Positions 52,862-61,982 of a stretch of DNA of 64,000 bases are shown one piece after another. Position 1 is the first letter of the stretch; each line of letters starts with the position of its first letter. The position numbers were made by a program, and so were the translations under genes. The stretch covers positions 62,001 to 126,000 of the forward strand of contig NZ_JABENB010000001.1 of NCBI RefSeq assembly GCF_013002715.1, in the 5' to 3' direction. The notes below the pieces were generated by a model. The model made no database searches, was not told the origin of the DNA, and saw only the letters and a program-made list of their open reading frames with translations. The stretch comes from Flexivirga aerilata. Lineage in GTDB: Bacteria > Actinomycetota > Actinomycetes > Actinomycetales > Dermatophilaceae.

Positions 52862-53050
52862 TGCGCCTACGAGGTGAGCTGTCGGGCTCGGGTGGAGATA
52901 CCCGGTCTCGGCGCAACAATCCCCGTGATGCTGCGACGCTACTTAGCCCCAAGGACGGCCTCGGCCGCCCGATGGTGGTTCCCCCGCTCCTGCCGGCGGT
53001 GATCAGCACTCCCGGGTGGCTGGCAGGACTCGGCGTTGCCCTCCGGGGGA
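52862..53050 (-). promoter_or_regulatory. c-di-AMP (ydaO-yuaA) riboswitch
   Basis: Read on the minus strand the leader shows the hallmarks of the ydaO-type switch: CGCCGAGTCCTGCC at the 5' end, GGGGGAACCACC, GGGGCTAAG, GGGATTG, ACCGGGTATC and the diagnostic 3' block CCCGAGCCCGACAGCT then CTCGTAGGCG. It ends about 15 bases before the ribosome site of the NlpC/P60 gene. Such switches turn off cell-wall hydrolase genes when c-di-AMP is high. The exact 5' limit is approximate. Confidence 0.85.
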
Positions 53051-53182
53051 CCTCCGGTCGGAGGGCCGCGGAAAACGGTACACGGGAGGGATTCCAAAGT
53101 CACAGCGAGGTCACGACCTGCCGGCGAGTCTGTGTGCGACGTGTGACACACCACCCGGAAAACCGCGGAACGACGCGGATCT

Positions 53183-53872
53183 TCAGCCGGCGTCCACGAA
53201 GACGTGGGACGCCACGTCGCGGGGTAACGAGACGGCATCGACCGAGCCGGCCTGCACCAGCACCCGGTCCCCGTCGAGGTAGGCCCGGACGGCGGCGCCG
53301 GGGGCGATGGCGCCCGCGGTGAGCACGCTGATCGCGTCCTGGTCGGCCTGGGCGGGCTCGCCGATCCGTCGTACGACGAAGTCGCCCGCGTCGATGGTCA
53401 CCAGCTCGGTGAGCGGGCGCACCCCGTCGCGGAACTTCTCGACGGTCTCGGCCTCGCCGAGCTCCTCGAGGCCCGGGATCGGGTTGCCGTAAGGCGACAG
53501 GTGGTGCTCGCTGAGCAGCGCCAGGATGCGACGCTCCACGCGGTCGCTCATGACGTGCTCCCACCGGCACGCCTCGTCGTGGGCGAATTCGAGATCGACG
53601 CCGAGGACGTCGACGAGCAATCGCTCCGCCAGCCGGTGCTTGCGCATGACCCGGATGGCGAGCACGCGACCCTCGTCGGTCAGCTCCAGGTGGCGGTCGC
53701 CGGCGAGCGTCAGCAGACCGTCCCGCTCCATCCGGGCAACCGTCTGCGAGACGGTCGGGCCGGAGTGGCCGAGGCGCTCGGCGATGCGCGCGCGCAGCGG
53801 CAGGATGCCCTCTTCCTCGAGGTCGAAGATGGTGCGGAGATACATCTCCGTGGTGTCGATCAGCTCACTCAC
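53183..53872 (-). CDS. ideR: DtxR/IdeR-family iron-dependent regulator
   Basis: 229 residues. HTH (LRARIAERLGHSGPTVSQTV) and metal sites with the same numbering as DtxR: site 1 H79, E83, H98; site 2 M10, C102, E105, H106 (MRKHRLAERLL and HDEACRWEH). The Cys at 102 favours iron over manganese sensing. Dimerisation and SH3-like domains follow. GTG 53872. It would repress iron-uptake genes such as the siderophore-interacting gene with the box at 42235. Divergent from the RNA candidate region. Confidence 0.9.
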   Translation of the reverse strand: MSELIDTTEMYLRTIFDLEEEGILPLRARIAERLGHSGPTVSQTVARMERDGLLTLAGDRHLELTDEGRVLAIRVMRKHRLAERLLVDVLGVDLEFAHDEACRWEHVMSDRVERRILALLSEHHLSPYGNPIPGLEELGEAETVEKFRDGVRPLTELVTIDAGDFVVRRIGEPAQADQDAISVLTAGAIAPGAAVRAYLDGDRVLVQAGSVDAVSLPRDVASHVFVDAG

Positions 53873-54149
53873 AGGCCTAAGCCTGCCACCTCGCCCTGAC
53901 GGCTGCTCTTTCGGTCGGCACCGGCGGGCAGCGACGCGTCACGCGACCGTGTCGCAGCTGGAATTTTCTCCCGCTGTCGGGGAATGGTCCGGGGATCGGC
54001 CCCGTTGTATGGGGTGGATGTCGTGGACTCCTCCCCTCTGACCTCGGCATCCCGAACCGCCGGGTTCCACCGGCGGGGTGAGCGGGCCGCTTCGGTGGCC
54101 CAGCTCGGACGGCTGGCGCACTCCCCCTGGGCGCCAGCCGCTTCCTTTT

Positions 54150-54211
54150 CCCGGGGCGTTTCGGCGGGGGTCCCGGGGCGTTTCGGCGGGGGTCCCGGGG
54201 CGTTTCGGCGG
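54150..54211. repeat. 22-bp tandem repeat, about three copies
   Basis: Unit CCCGGGGCGTTTCGGCGGGG plus GT, starting at 54150, 54172 and 54194 (last copy partial). In the gene-poor stretch 53873-54290 between the ideR gene and the RNA candidate; nothing else is supported there. Confidence 0.85.
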
Positions 54212-54289
54212 CCACTTCTGCCCGGACCGGTGGCGTGATCTTTAACCCGTTGCGCTCGGCCGCCCCGGCGTTTTAGCGTTGCGGCACAC

Positions 54290-54497
54290 GGGAAAGGAGG
54301 TGGTCCAAGAGTGAATTCTCAAAGGACGCGTGAGGTGGTTGCGCGCTAGCGCAACCTACGTGTTCGTCCCGGCTACCTCCGGTCAGCCGACTCAGGACGA
54401 AACGGACGTTCGGTAGCTACTCCAACGCAGCCACCGCAGCCCGTGGGTGTGCGATTCGTCCAACGCACAAGCCGGCACCGCCGGAGCCCACGGGCTG
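54290..54497 (+). ncRNA. Candidate structured RNA with extended anti-16S segment
   Basis: On the plus strand: GAAAGGAGGTGGTCC (54292-54306, first base in the GG pair) complements the 16S rRNA 3' tail over about 15 nt with one G-U pair; hairpin GTTGCGC/GCGCAAC (54338-54344, 54349-54355); hairpin TTCGTCC/GGACGAA (54363-54369, 54395-54401) enclosing CGGCT/AGCCG that shows ACCTCC in its loop; then a three-way fold with outer stem CAGCCCGTGGG/CCCACGGGCTG (54437-54447, 54487-54497) and inner stems TGTGCG/CGCACA and CCGGC/GCCGG. TTCGTCC occurs again in an inner loop (54455-54461), allowing alternative pairing with GGACGAA. Possible -10 TTTTAGCG upstream. Not matched to any RNA family I know. Confidence 0.5.
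54311..54349 (+). CDS. 12-codon leader-like ORF inside the RNA candidate
   Basis: GTG 54311 with a near-perfect ribosome site (AAAGGAGGT, nine bases before) encodes MNSQRTREVVAR and stops at a TAG that opens the 3' arm of the GTTGCGC/GCGCAAC hairpin. It has three Arg codons. No gene follows downstream on this strand, so a classical attenuator for a neighbour is not evident. It could serve to load ribosomes on the RNA. Confidence 0.4.
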   Translation: MNSQRTREVVAR

Positions 54498-54517
54498 TCC
54501 CATGCCCGGGGGGCGGT

Positions 54518-54778
54518 TTCGCGTGCACACCTCGCAACCGTCGCGACTTCTGCACGCCGCTGGACACTCCGGGCCGTTCGCGTGCGCACCCCGCAACCGT
54601 CGCGACTTCTGCACGCCCCGGGCCACTTCGCGTGCGTACCCCGCAACCGTCGCGACTTCTGCACGCCTCTGGCGCCGTTTCGCGTGCGTACCCCGCAACC
54701 GTCGCGACTTCTGCACGCCCCCGGGCACTCCGGGCCACTTCGCGTGCGCACCCCGCAACCGTCGCGACTTCTGCACGC
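54518..54778. repeat. Intergenic 40-bp repeat cluster E, five copies
   Basis: Five near-identical 40-bp units (54518-54557, 54577-54616, 54627-54666, 54679-54718, 54739-54778) with 10-20-bp GC-rich spacers that resemble one another. Each unit is bounded by GCGTGC and GCACGC as an inverted pair around CCCGCAACCGTCGCGACTTC. Lies before the pdxH stop, convergent to the RNA candidate. Spacers are too short and too alike for CRISPR. Confidence 0.9.
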
Positions 54779-54822
54779 GGCCCCGCCATTTCCGCCGCCG
54801 CCAGTTCCCCCGCCGCCCCGTC

Positions 54823-56653
<1,831 letters not shown>

Positions 56654-56705
56654 CGACTCCCGACCCCGTGCCACCCGGCGCGGGCGCGTCGGCCACGATG
56701 GCCTG

Positions 56706-59267
56706 ATGACCGGCGACCTGAACCTCACCCGGGACGAGTGCGCTGCCCGCAGCGCGGCCGTCACCACGCACGACCAGACCGTCGCACTCGATCTGAGCGC
56801 GGCCGCGGACCCGTCGGTCGCCACGTTCGCGTCGGTGTCGACGCTGCGCTTCACCAGCACGACCGAGCAGACCTGGCTCGACCTGGTCGCCGACGAGGTC
56901 ACCGAGCTCACGGTCAACGGCACCCCCTCCCCCATCGCGTATGACGGGGCACGCCTGCAGCTGACCGGTCTGCACACCGACGGCAGCGACAACCTCGTGC
57001 GCGTGGCCGCGACGTGCCGCTACAGCCACACTGGCGAGGGCATGCACCGCTTCACCGACCCGGTTGACGGAAACACTTACGCCTACACGCATTTCGAGCC
57101 GACGGATGCCCGGCGGGTGTTCGCCTGTTTCGAGCAGCCGGACCTGAAGGCGCGCTTCACCGTCAGCGTCACCGCGCCCACCGACTGGCTGGCGTTCGCC
57201 AATCAGCCGGCTGTCGAGGAGACCGCGACGGCGCAGGTGCGCACGACGACGTTTGCCCCGACGCCTCCGCTCTCGACCTACCTCGTCGCCGTGGCGGTCG
57301 GCCCGTTCCACCAGGCCGAGTCGAGCTGGAGCATCACCCGGCCGGACGGCACCACCCAGCAGATCGACCTGCGGGTCGGCTGCCGCGCGTCGATGGCCGC
57401 GCACCTGCCGGCCGACGAGATCTTCCGCATCACCCGGCAGGGACTCGACTTCTTCGACGCGGCATTCGAATTCCCTTATCCCTGGGGCAAATACGACCAG
57501 TTGTTCCTGCCCGAGTACAACATCGGCGCGATGGAGCACCCGGGTCTCGTGACCTTCAACGAGAACGTCTATCTCTTCCGCGGCGACCCGACCACGGCGC
57601 AGCGCGAGTCGCGCGCCGAGGTGATCATGCACGAGATGGCGCACATGTGGTTCGGCGATCTGGCGACACCGCGCTGGTGGGACGACACCTGGCTGAAGGA
57701 GTCGTTCGCCGACCTGATGGGCTATCTCGGCGCGACCGAGGCCGCCGGATTCGACGGCTCCTGGCCGACGTTCGCGCTGCGACGCAAACAGTGGGCCTAC
57801 GAGCAGGACCAGCTGCCGACCACCCATCCGGTCGTCGCGGACGTGCCCGACCTGGACGCGGCGCGGGTCAACTTCGACGGCATCACCTACGCCAAGGGCG
57901 CCGCGGTGCTCAAGCAGCTGATGTCCTATGTCGGGCGGGACGCCTTCTTCGCCGGCACCCGCGCTTACTTCCGGCGGCACGCGTTCGGCAACACCACGCT
58001 CACCGACCTCATCACGTGCCTGGAGGACGCCGCGGGACGTGACCTCTCCGCATGGGTGGACACCTGGCTGCGCACGTCGGGGCCGTCGACCCTGTCGGCA
58101 GCGCTCTCGGGCGACACGCTCACCATCACTCAGCAGTCCACGGATCCGCTGACCGGAGAGCAGGTTTCGCGCGATCACCGGGTGATCGTGAGCACCTTCA
58201 CCATCGACGGCGCGGGGCTGCGCCGGACCACGTCACTGCCCGTCACGATCTCCGGCGAGACCACCCGCGTGGAGCTGCCGGACGACGCCCGGGCCGACCT
58301 GGTCGTGCTCAACGACGACGACCGCACCTACGCGATCACCGCGCTCACCGCCGAGGAGGCGCAGCTCGCCGCCGCGACCGTCGGCCGGGTCGAGCCGGGA
58401 CTGACCCGGGCCGTGCTCTGGTCGGTGCTGTGGAACCTCACGCGCGCGGCGCAGCTGCGCCCGGCAACGTTCCTCGACGCGGTCCATGCCAACCTGCCGC
58501 AGGAGTCCGACGCAGGACCGCTCGCGATCGTGCTCGGCATGGCACGCACGGCGATCACCGACTACCTGCTGCCGCGCGACCGCGAGGCGGCCGGTGAGCG
58601 CCTGCTTCGGCTCACCGAATCCGCTCTGGCGACTGCAGATCCGGGCTCGGACCTGCAGCGGGCGTGGGCGTTCGCACTCGCCGCCGACGCCCCGCTGACA
58701 CCGGCGGGAGGTCCCGCCGCCCGCCGCGTGCTCGACGGCGGCATCGCCGGACTGCCGCTGACGCCGACCCTGCGCTGGGAGCTGGTCACCGCGCTCGCCG
58801 CGCTCGGAGAGCTCGACGACGAGGAGCTGCTCGCCCACTACGCCGCCGACTCGACGATGACCGGTGCGACGGCATACGCCAAGGCGCTGGCCTCGCGCCC
58901 CGGCGTCGCGGTCAAGCAGGAGGTATGGCGCGAGCTCACCGAGGGCACTGGCCTCACCAACGACCGCCAGCGGGCGCTGCTGGCCGGCTTCGCGCACGCC
59001 GCACCGGAGGACGTGGCCGGCTTCCGCGACGCCTATTTCGCCGGGCTCACCACCTGGTGGCAGACGCAGCCGCGCACGATGGCCGGGCGCCTCGTGACCG
59101 GGCTGTTCCCGCGCACGAGCGCCGACGAGGGCGTCGCGGACAACCCGGTCGTCCTCGCCGCGCGCGACTGGCTGGAGCGCAACGCCGACGCGCCATACGT
59201 GCTGCGGCGTGGGGTGATCGAGCAGCTCGACCACACCGAGCGGCGGCTGCGGGCACAGCGGGCCTAG
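56706..59267 (+). CDS. pepN: Aminopeptidase N (M1 family)
   Basis: 853 residues. NIGAMEHPGLVTFNE is the substrate-binding GAMEN-like motif; zinc site H309-E310-x2-H313 (MHEMAHMWFGD) with E332 (LKESFADLMG); the last half is the ERAP1-like helical domain. Cuts N-terminal amino acids from peptides in the cytosol. The stop lies within a 15-bp tandem duplication shared with the small convergent gene. Confidence 0.95.
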   Translation: MTGDLNLTRDECAARSAAVTTHDQTVALDLSAAADPSVATFASVSTLRFTSTTEQTWLDLVADEVTELTVNGTPSPIAYDGARLQLTGLHTDGSDNLVRVAATCRYSHTGEGMHRFTDPVDGNTYAYTHFEPTDARRVFACFEQPDLKARFTVSVTAPTDWLAFANQPAVEETATAQVRTTTFAPTPPLSTYLVAVAVGPFHQAESSWSITRPDGTTQQIDLRVGCRASMAAHLPADEIFRITRQGLDFFDAAFEFPYPWGKYDQLFLPEYNIGAMEHPGLVTFNENVYLFRGDPTTAQRESRAEVIMHEMAHMWFGDLATPRWWDDTWLKESFADLMGYLGATEAAGFDGSWPTFALRRKQWAYEQDQLPTTHPVVADVPDLDAARVNFDGITYAKGAAVLKQLMSYVGRDAFFAGTRAYFRRHAFGNTTLTDLITCLEDAAGRDLSAWVDTWLRTSGPSTLSAALSGDTLTITQQSTDPLTGEQVSRDHRVIVSTFTIDGAGLRRTTSLPVTISGETTRVELPDDARADLVVLNDDDRTYAITALTAEEAQLAAATVGRVEPGLTRAVLWSVLWNLTRAAQLRPATFLDAVHANLPQESDAGPLAIVLGMARTAITDYLLPRDREAAGERLLRLTESALATADPGSDLQRAWAFALAADAPLTPAGGPAARRVLDGGIAGLPLTPTLRWELVTALAALGELDDEELLAHYAADSTMTGATAYAKALASRPGVAVKQEVWRELTEGTGLTNDRQRALLAGFAHAAPEDVAGFRDAYFAGLTTWWQTQPRTMAGRLVTGLFPRTSADEGVADNPVVLAARDWLERNADAPYVLRRGVIEQLDHTERRLRAQRA

Positions 59268-59290
59268 CTGACCAGGGCCTAGCTGACCAG
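59261..59290. repeat. 15-bp tandem duplication over the pepN stop
   Basis: GGCCTAGCTGACCAG twice in a row (59261-59275 and 59276-59290). The first copy contains the pepN stop; the second contains the stop of the 29-residue gene on the other strand. Confidence 0.9.
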
Positions 59291-59368
59291 CCAGGACAGC
59301 ACGGTCACGCCGATCAGCGAGATGAGCGCGACGACGACCACGATGCGCTGCGTGCGCGGCTTCATCAT
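59279..59368 (-). CDS. 29-residue single-helix membrane protein
   Basis: ATG 59368 (or ATG 59365): MMKPRTQRIVVVVALISLIG then VTVLSWLVS. A basic N-terminus followed by one membrane helix, with AGGA about 11 bases upstream. Small proteins of this kind are often overlooked; I do not know its role. Codons follow normal high-GC use. Upstream is the MFS gene on the same strand, 58 bp away. Confidence 0.5.
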   Translation of the reverse strand: MMKPRTQRIVVVVALISLIGVTVLSWLVS

Positions 59369-59426
59369 CTGAGGTGATCCTCTCTGTCCTCGCTGTCACC
59401 GGTGCGGGACCACTGCGGCGAGCCGG

Positions 59427-60707
59427 TCATGCGACGCGCTCGGTCTCGGCAACGTCACGCGGGCGCACCTCGAGATGCGGGATCGGCCGGCCCTCCAGGC
59501 GCACCCGGAGGTCCTTGCTGCGCATCAGGTAGGTCATCGCGGCCACCACGGTAACCGCAGTGGCGATGCTGCCGACCAGGATGGTCCACCGGGCGCCGAA
59601 CTGCGCACCGATCCAGCCGATCACCGGCGACCCCAGCGGGGTGCCGCCCATGAAGATCGCCATGTAGAGCGCCATCACCCGGCCGCGCATCACCGGCGTG
59701 ACGCTCAGCTGCACGGTCGCGTTGGCGGTGTTGAGCATGGTGATCGCACACAGCCCGGTCGGGATCAGGAACACCGCGAACAACAGGTATGACGGGGCGA
59801 GCGCGGCGAGCGCCGAGAACACCGTGAAGCCGGCGAGCGCCATGATGAGGATCCGCAGGCGCGGTCGCTGGCGGCGGGCGGCCATCAGTGCACCGGCGAG
59901 CGAGCCGATCGCCATCACCGATCCGAGGAGCCCGTATTCGGCTGCGCCGCGGTGGAACACGGTCGTGGCCATCAGCGCGATGGTGATCTGGAAGTTCATC
60001 CCGAACGTGCCGAGCATGAAGACCATGAACATCACCAGCATGATGTCCGGGCGGTGCCGCACGTAGGCGAGCCCTTCGCGCACCTTGCCCTTGCCGCGCA
60101 CCTGTGGCGCGGGGTCGAGCTCGGCCGGGTGCATCGCCTTCAGCGCGATCAGCACCGCGACGAACGACAGCGTGTTGAAGATGAGGGTGGGGCCGGTGCC
60201 GAGCAGGCCGATCAGCAGGCCGGCGACGCCGGGGCCGACGAGCCGGGCGGCGTTGAACGACGTGGCGTTGAGCCCGACCGCGTTGGTGAGCAGGTCCGGC
60301 GGCACCATCTCCGACACGAACGCCTGCCGGCCGGGGTTGTCCAGGGCGGTCGCGACGCCCTGCAGCGCCGCGAGCAGGTAGACGTGCCAGAGCTGCACGA
60401 CGCCGGCGAGCACCAGCGCGGCGAGGATCGCCGCGGTGATCGCGAGCGCGGTCTGGGTGCCGAAGAGCACCCGGCGCTTGGGGAAGCGGTCGGTGATCGC
60501 GCCGGCGAAGGGGGCGAGGAGCACGACGGGCGCGAACTGCAGCGCGGTGACGATGCCGAGCGCGGTCGAGTCGTGGTCGGTGAGCTCGGTGAGCACCAGC
60601 CAGTCCTGGGCGGTGCGGCCCATCCAGGTGCCGATGTTGGAGACGAGCGCGCCGGTGAAGTAGACGCGGTAGTTGTAGACGGCCAGCGAGGCGAACGTGC
60701 GACTCAC
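59427..60707 (-). CDS. MFS transporter (enterobactin-exporter/DHA-like)
   Basis: 426 residues from GTG 60707, which overlaps the marR stop (GTGA). Twelve membrane helices by eye; marks NIGTWMGRTAQDWLVLTELT, AGAITDRFPKRRVLFGTQTA (motif A), GVATALDNPGRQAFVSEMVP and LLGSVMAIGSLAGAL. Similar to MFS_3/EntS-type exporters. Control by the coupled MarR suggests efflux of a toxic aromatic or drug; the substrate is unknown. The frame extends upstream into the marR antiphase and is not used. Confidence 0.9.
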   Translation of the reverse strand: MSRTFASLAVYNYRVYFTGALVSNIGTWMGRTAQDWLVLTELTDHDSTALGIVTALQFAPVVLLAPFAGAITDRFPKRRVLFGTQTALAITAAILAALVLAGVVQLWHVYLLAALQGVATALDNPGRQAFVSEMVPPDLLTNAVGLNATSFNAARLVGPGVAGLLIGLLGTGPTLIFNTLSFVAVLIALKAMHPAELDPAPQVRGKGKVREGLAYVRHRPDIMLVMFMVFMLGTFGMNFQITIALMATTVFHRGAAEYGLLGSVMAIGSLAGALMAARRQRPRLRILIMALAGFTVFSALAALAPSYLLFAVFLIPTGLCAITMLNTANATVQLSVTPVMRGRVMALYMAIFMGGTPLGSPVIGWIGAQFGARWTILVGSIATAVTVVAAMTYLMRSKDLRVRLEGRPIPHLEVRPRDVAETERVA

Positions 60708-61129
60708 CTGGCGGTCACCACACGCTCCAGGATGTCGACCGCCTCGCGGACCACGGCGCACTCGTCGTCGGTGAGTGCGCCGAGGCGGTTGCGCACCCAT
60801 TCGTCGCGGGACCGGCGGATCTCGGCCAGCCGCTCCCGGCCGTCGCGGGTCAGGTGCAGTCGCACCTGACGACCGTCGTCGGGGTCGGGCTCGCGGCGTA
60901 CGAGCCCCTGGTCGACCAGCGCCGCGACCGTGCGGGTCATCGAGGGTGCGCTCACGCACTCGATCTCGGCCAGCTGCCGCGGGGTGAGCACGTCCTTGTC
61001 GAGCTTGACCAGGACCGTCGCCTGGTGCGGCGGAAGGAGCCCCTCGCCGGAGAAGCGGATGCGCCGGCTCATCCGCAGCACGACCGAGCGCAGATCACCG
61101 GCGAGCTTGCGGCGTTCGGCGGAAGTCAT
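60704..61129 (-). CDS. MarR-family regulator of the MFS gene
   Basis: 141 residues. Winged HTH LTPRQLAEIECVSAPSMTRT with DQGLVRREPDPDDGRQVRLH as the wing, and helices on both sides. ATG 61129; its stop overlaps the MFS start. A dyad TAGCT-N9-AGCTA begins 11 bases upstream, so autoregulation is likely. Confidence 0.92.
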   Translation of the reverse strand: MTSAERRKLAGDLRSVVLRMSRRIRFSGEGLLPPHQATVLVKLDKDVLTPRQLAEIECVSAPSMTRTVAALVDQGLVRREPDPDDGRQVRLHLTRDGRERLAEIRRSRDEWVRNRLGALTDDECAVVREAVDILERVVTAR

Positions 61130-61139
61130 CTACTTAGCA

Positions 61140-61158
61140 TAGCTCATTACCCGAGCTA
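61140..61158. promoter_or_regulatory. MarR operator candidate
   Basis: TAGCT (61140-61144) and AGCTA (61154-61158) form a dyad with nine bases between, in an AT-rich patch just before the marR start. Size and position fit a MarR site. Confidence 0.55.
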
Positions 61159-61283
61159 ACTACTTTCTCTTTCGCTTTCACATTCCTCCAGCGACCGGGC
61201 TCGACGCCCCACCCAGCCGCACTCCCGGTCGATATCATCGACTTCCCAGGAAACTTCCAGGAATGCGGAGGAAGGTGGCGGCC

Positions 61284-61982
61284 ATGAGCGCACCGGAAGC
61301 CCGCCTGCTCGTCGTCGAGGACGAGACCAACATCCGCGAACTCCTCGCGACGAGTTTGAAATTCGCCGGTTTCGAGGTGCATACCGCCGCCAACGGCAAC
61401 GAGGCGATCACGGTGGCCGGGAGCCACACCATCGATCTTGCGGTCCTCGACGTGATGCTGCCCGACATGGACGGCTTCACCGTCACCCGCAAGCTGCGCG
61501 GCAACGGCTTCGACGTCCCGATCGTCTTCCTCACCGCCCGGGACGCGGTGGAGGACAAGGTCAAGGGGCTCACGGTCGGCGGCGACGACTACGTCACCAA
61601 GCCGTTCAGCCTCGAGGAGGTGGTGGCCCGCATCCGCGCGGTGCTGCGGCGCACCCACGTCGAGGACGACGCCCGCTCGACCGTGCAGGTCGCCGACCTG
61701 GAGCTCGACGAGGACTCCCACGAGGTGCGCCGCGGCGGGCACGTCATCGAGGTCTCCCCGACCGAGTTCAAGCTGCTGCGCTACCTCATGCTCAACCAGG
61801 GCCGGGTCCTTTCCAAGGCACAGATCCTCGACCACGTGTGGGACTACGACTTCCGCGGCGAGGCCGGCATCGTGGAGAGCTACATCTCCTACCTGCGCCG
61901 CAAGATCGACGTCGGCGACGTGCCGGCGCTGATCCACACCAAGCGCGGCGTCGGCTACGTGCTGCGCGCGCCGCGCGAGTGA
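61284..61982 (+). CDS. OmpR/PhoB-type response regulator
   Basis: 232 residues from ATG 61284. Receiver domain: acidic E12/D13, phospho-acceptor D56 (LAVLDVMLPDMDG), VFLTARD and YVTKPFSLEEVVARIRAVLR. C-terminal winged HTH: VIEVSPTEFKLLRYLMLNQG, ILDHVWDYDFRGEAGIVESY and LIHTKRGVGYVLRAP. Coupled by GTGA overlap to the kinase. Resembles PhoP/TcrA/MprA-type regulators; the signal is unknown. Confidence 0.92.
   Translation: MSAPEARLLVVEDETNIRELLATSLKFAGFEVHTAANGNEAITVAGSHTIDLAVLDVMLPDMDGFTVTRKLRGNGFDVPIVFLTARDAVEDKVKGLTVGGDDYVTKPFSLEEVVARIRAVLRRTHVEDDARSTVQVADLELDEDSHEVRRGGHVIEVSPTEFKLLRYLMLNQGRVLSKAQILDHVWDYDFRGEAGIVESYISYLRRKIDVGDVPALIHTKRGVGYVLRAPRE

Noticed and set aside
53877..54215. 112-codon minus frame upstream of ideR
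   Set aside because: Pro/Arg-rich, built over the 22-bp tandem repeats, no ribosome site or recognisable domain.
54290..54497. tmRNA, RNase P RNA or 6C RNA
   Set aside because: No tRNA-like ends or tag, no RNase P core words, and loops are not C-runs; none of these families fits.
54518..54778. CRISPR array
   Set aside because: Repeats are 40 bp but spacers are only 10-20 bp and similar to each other, and no cas genes are in the window.
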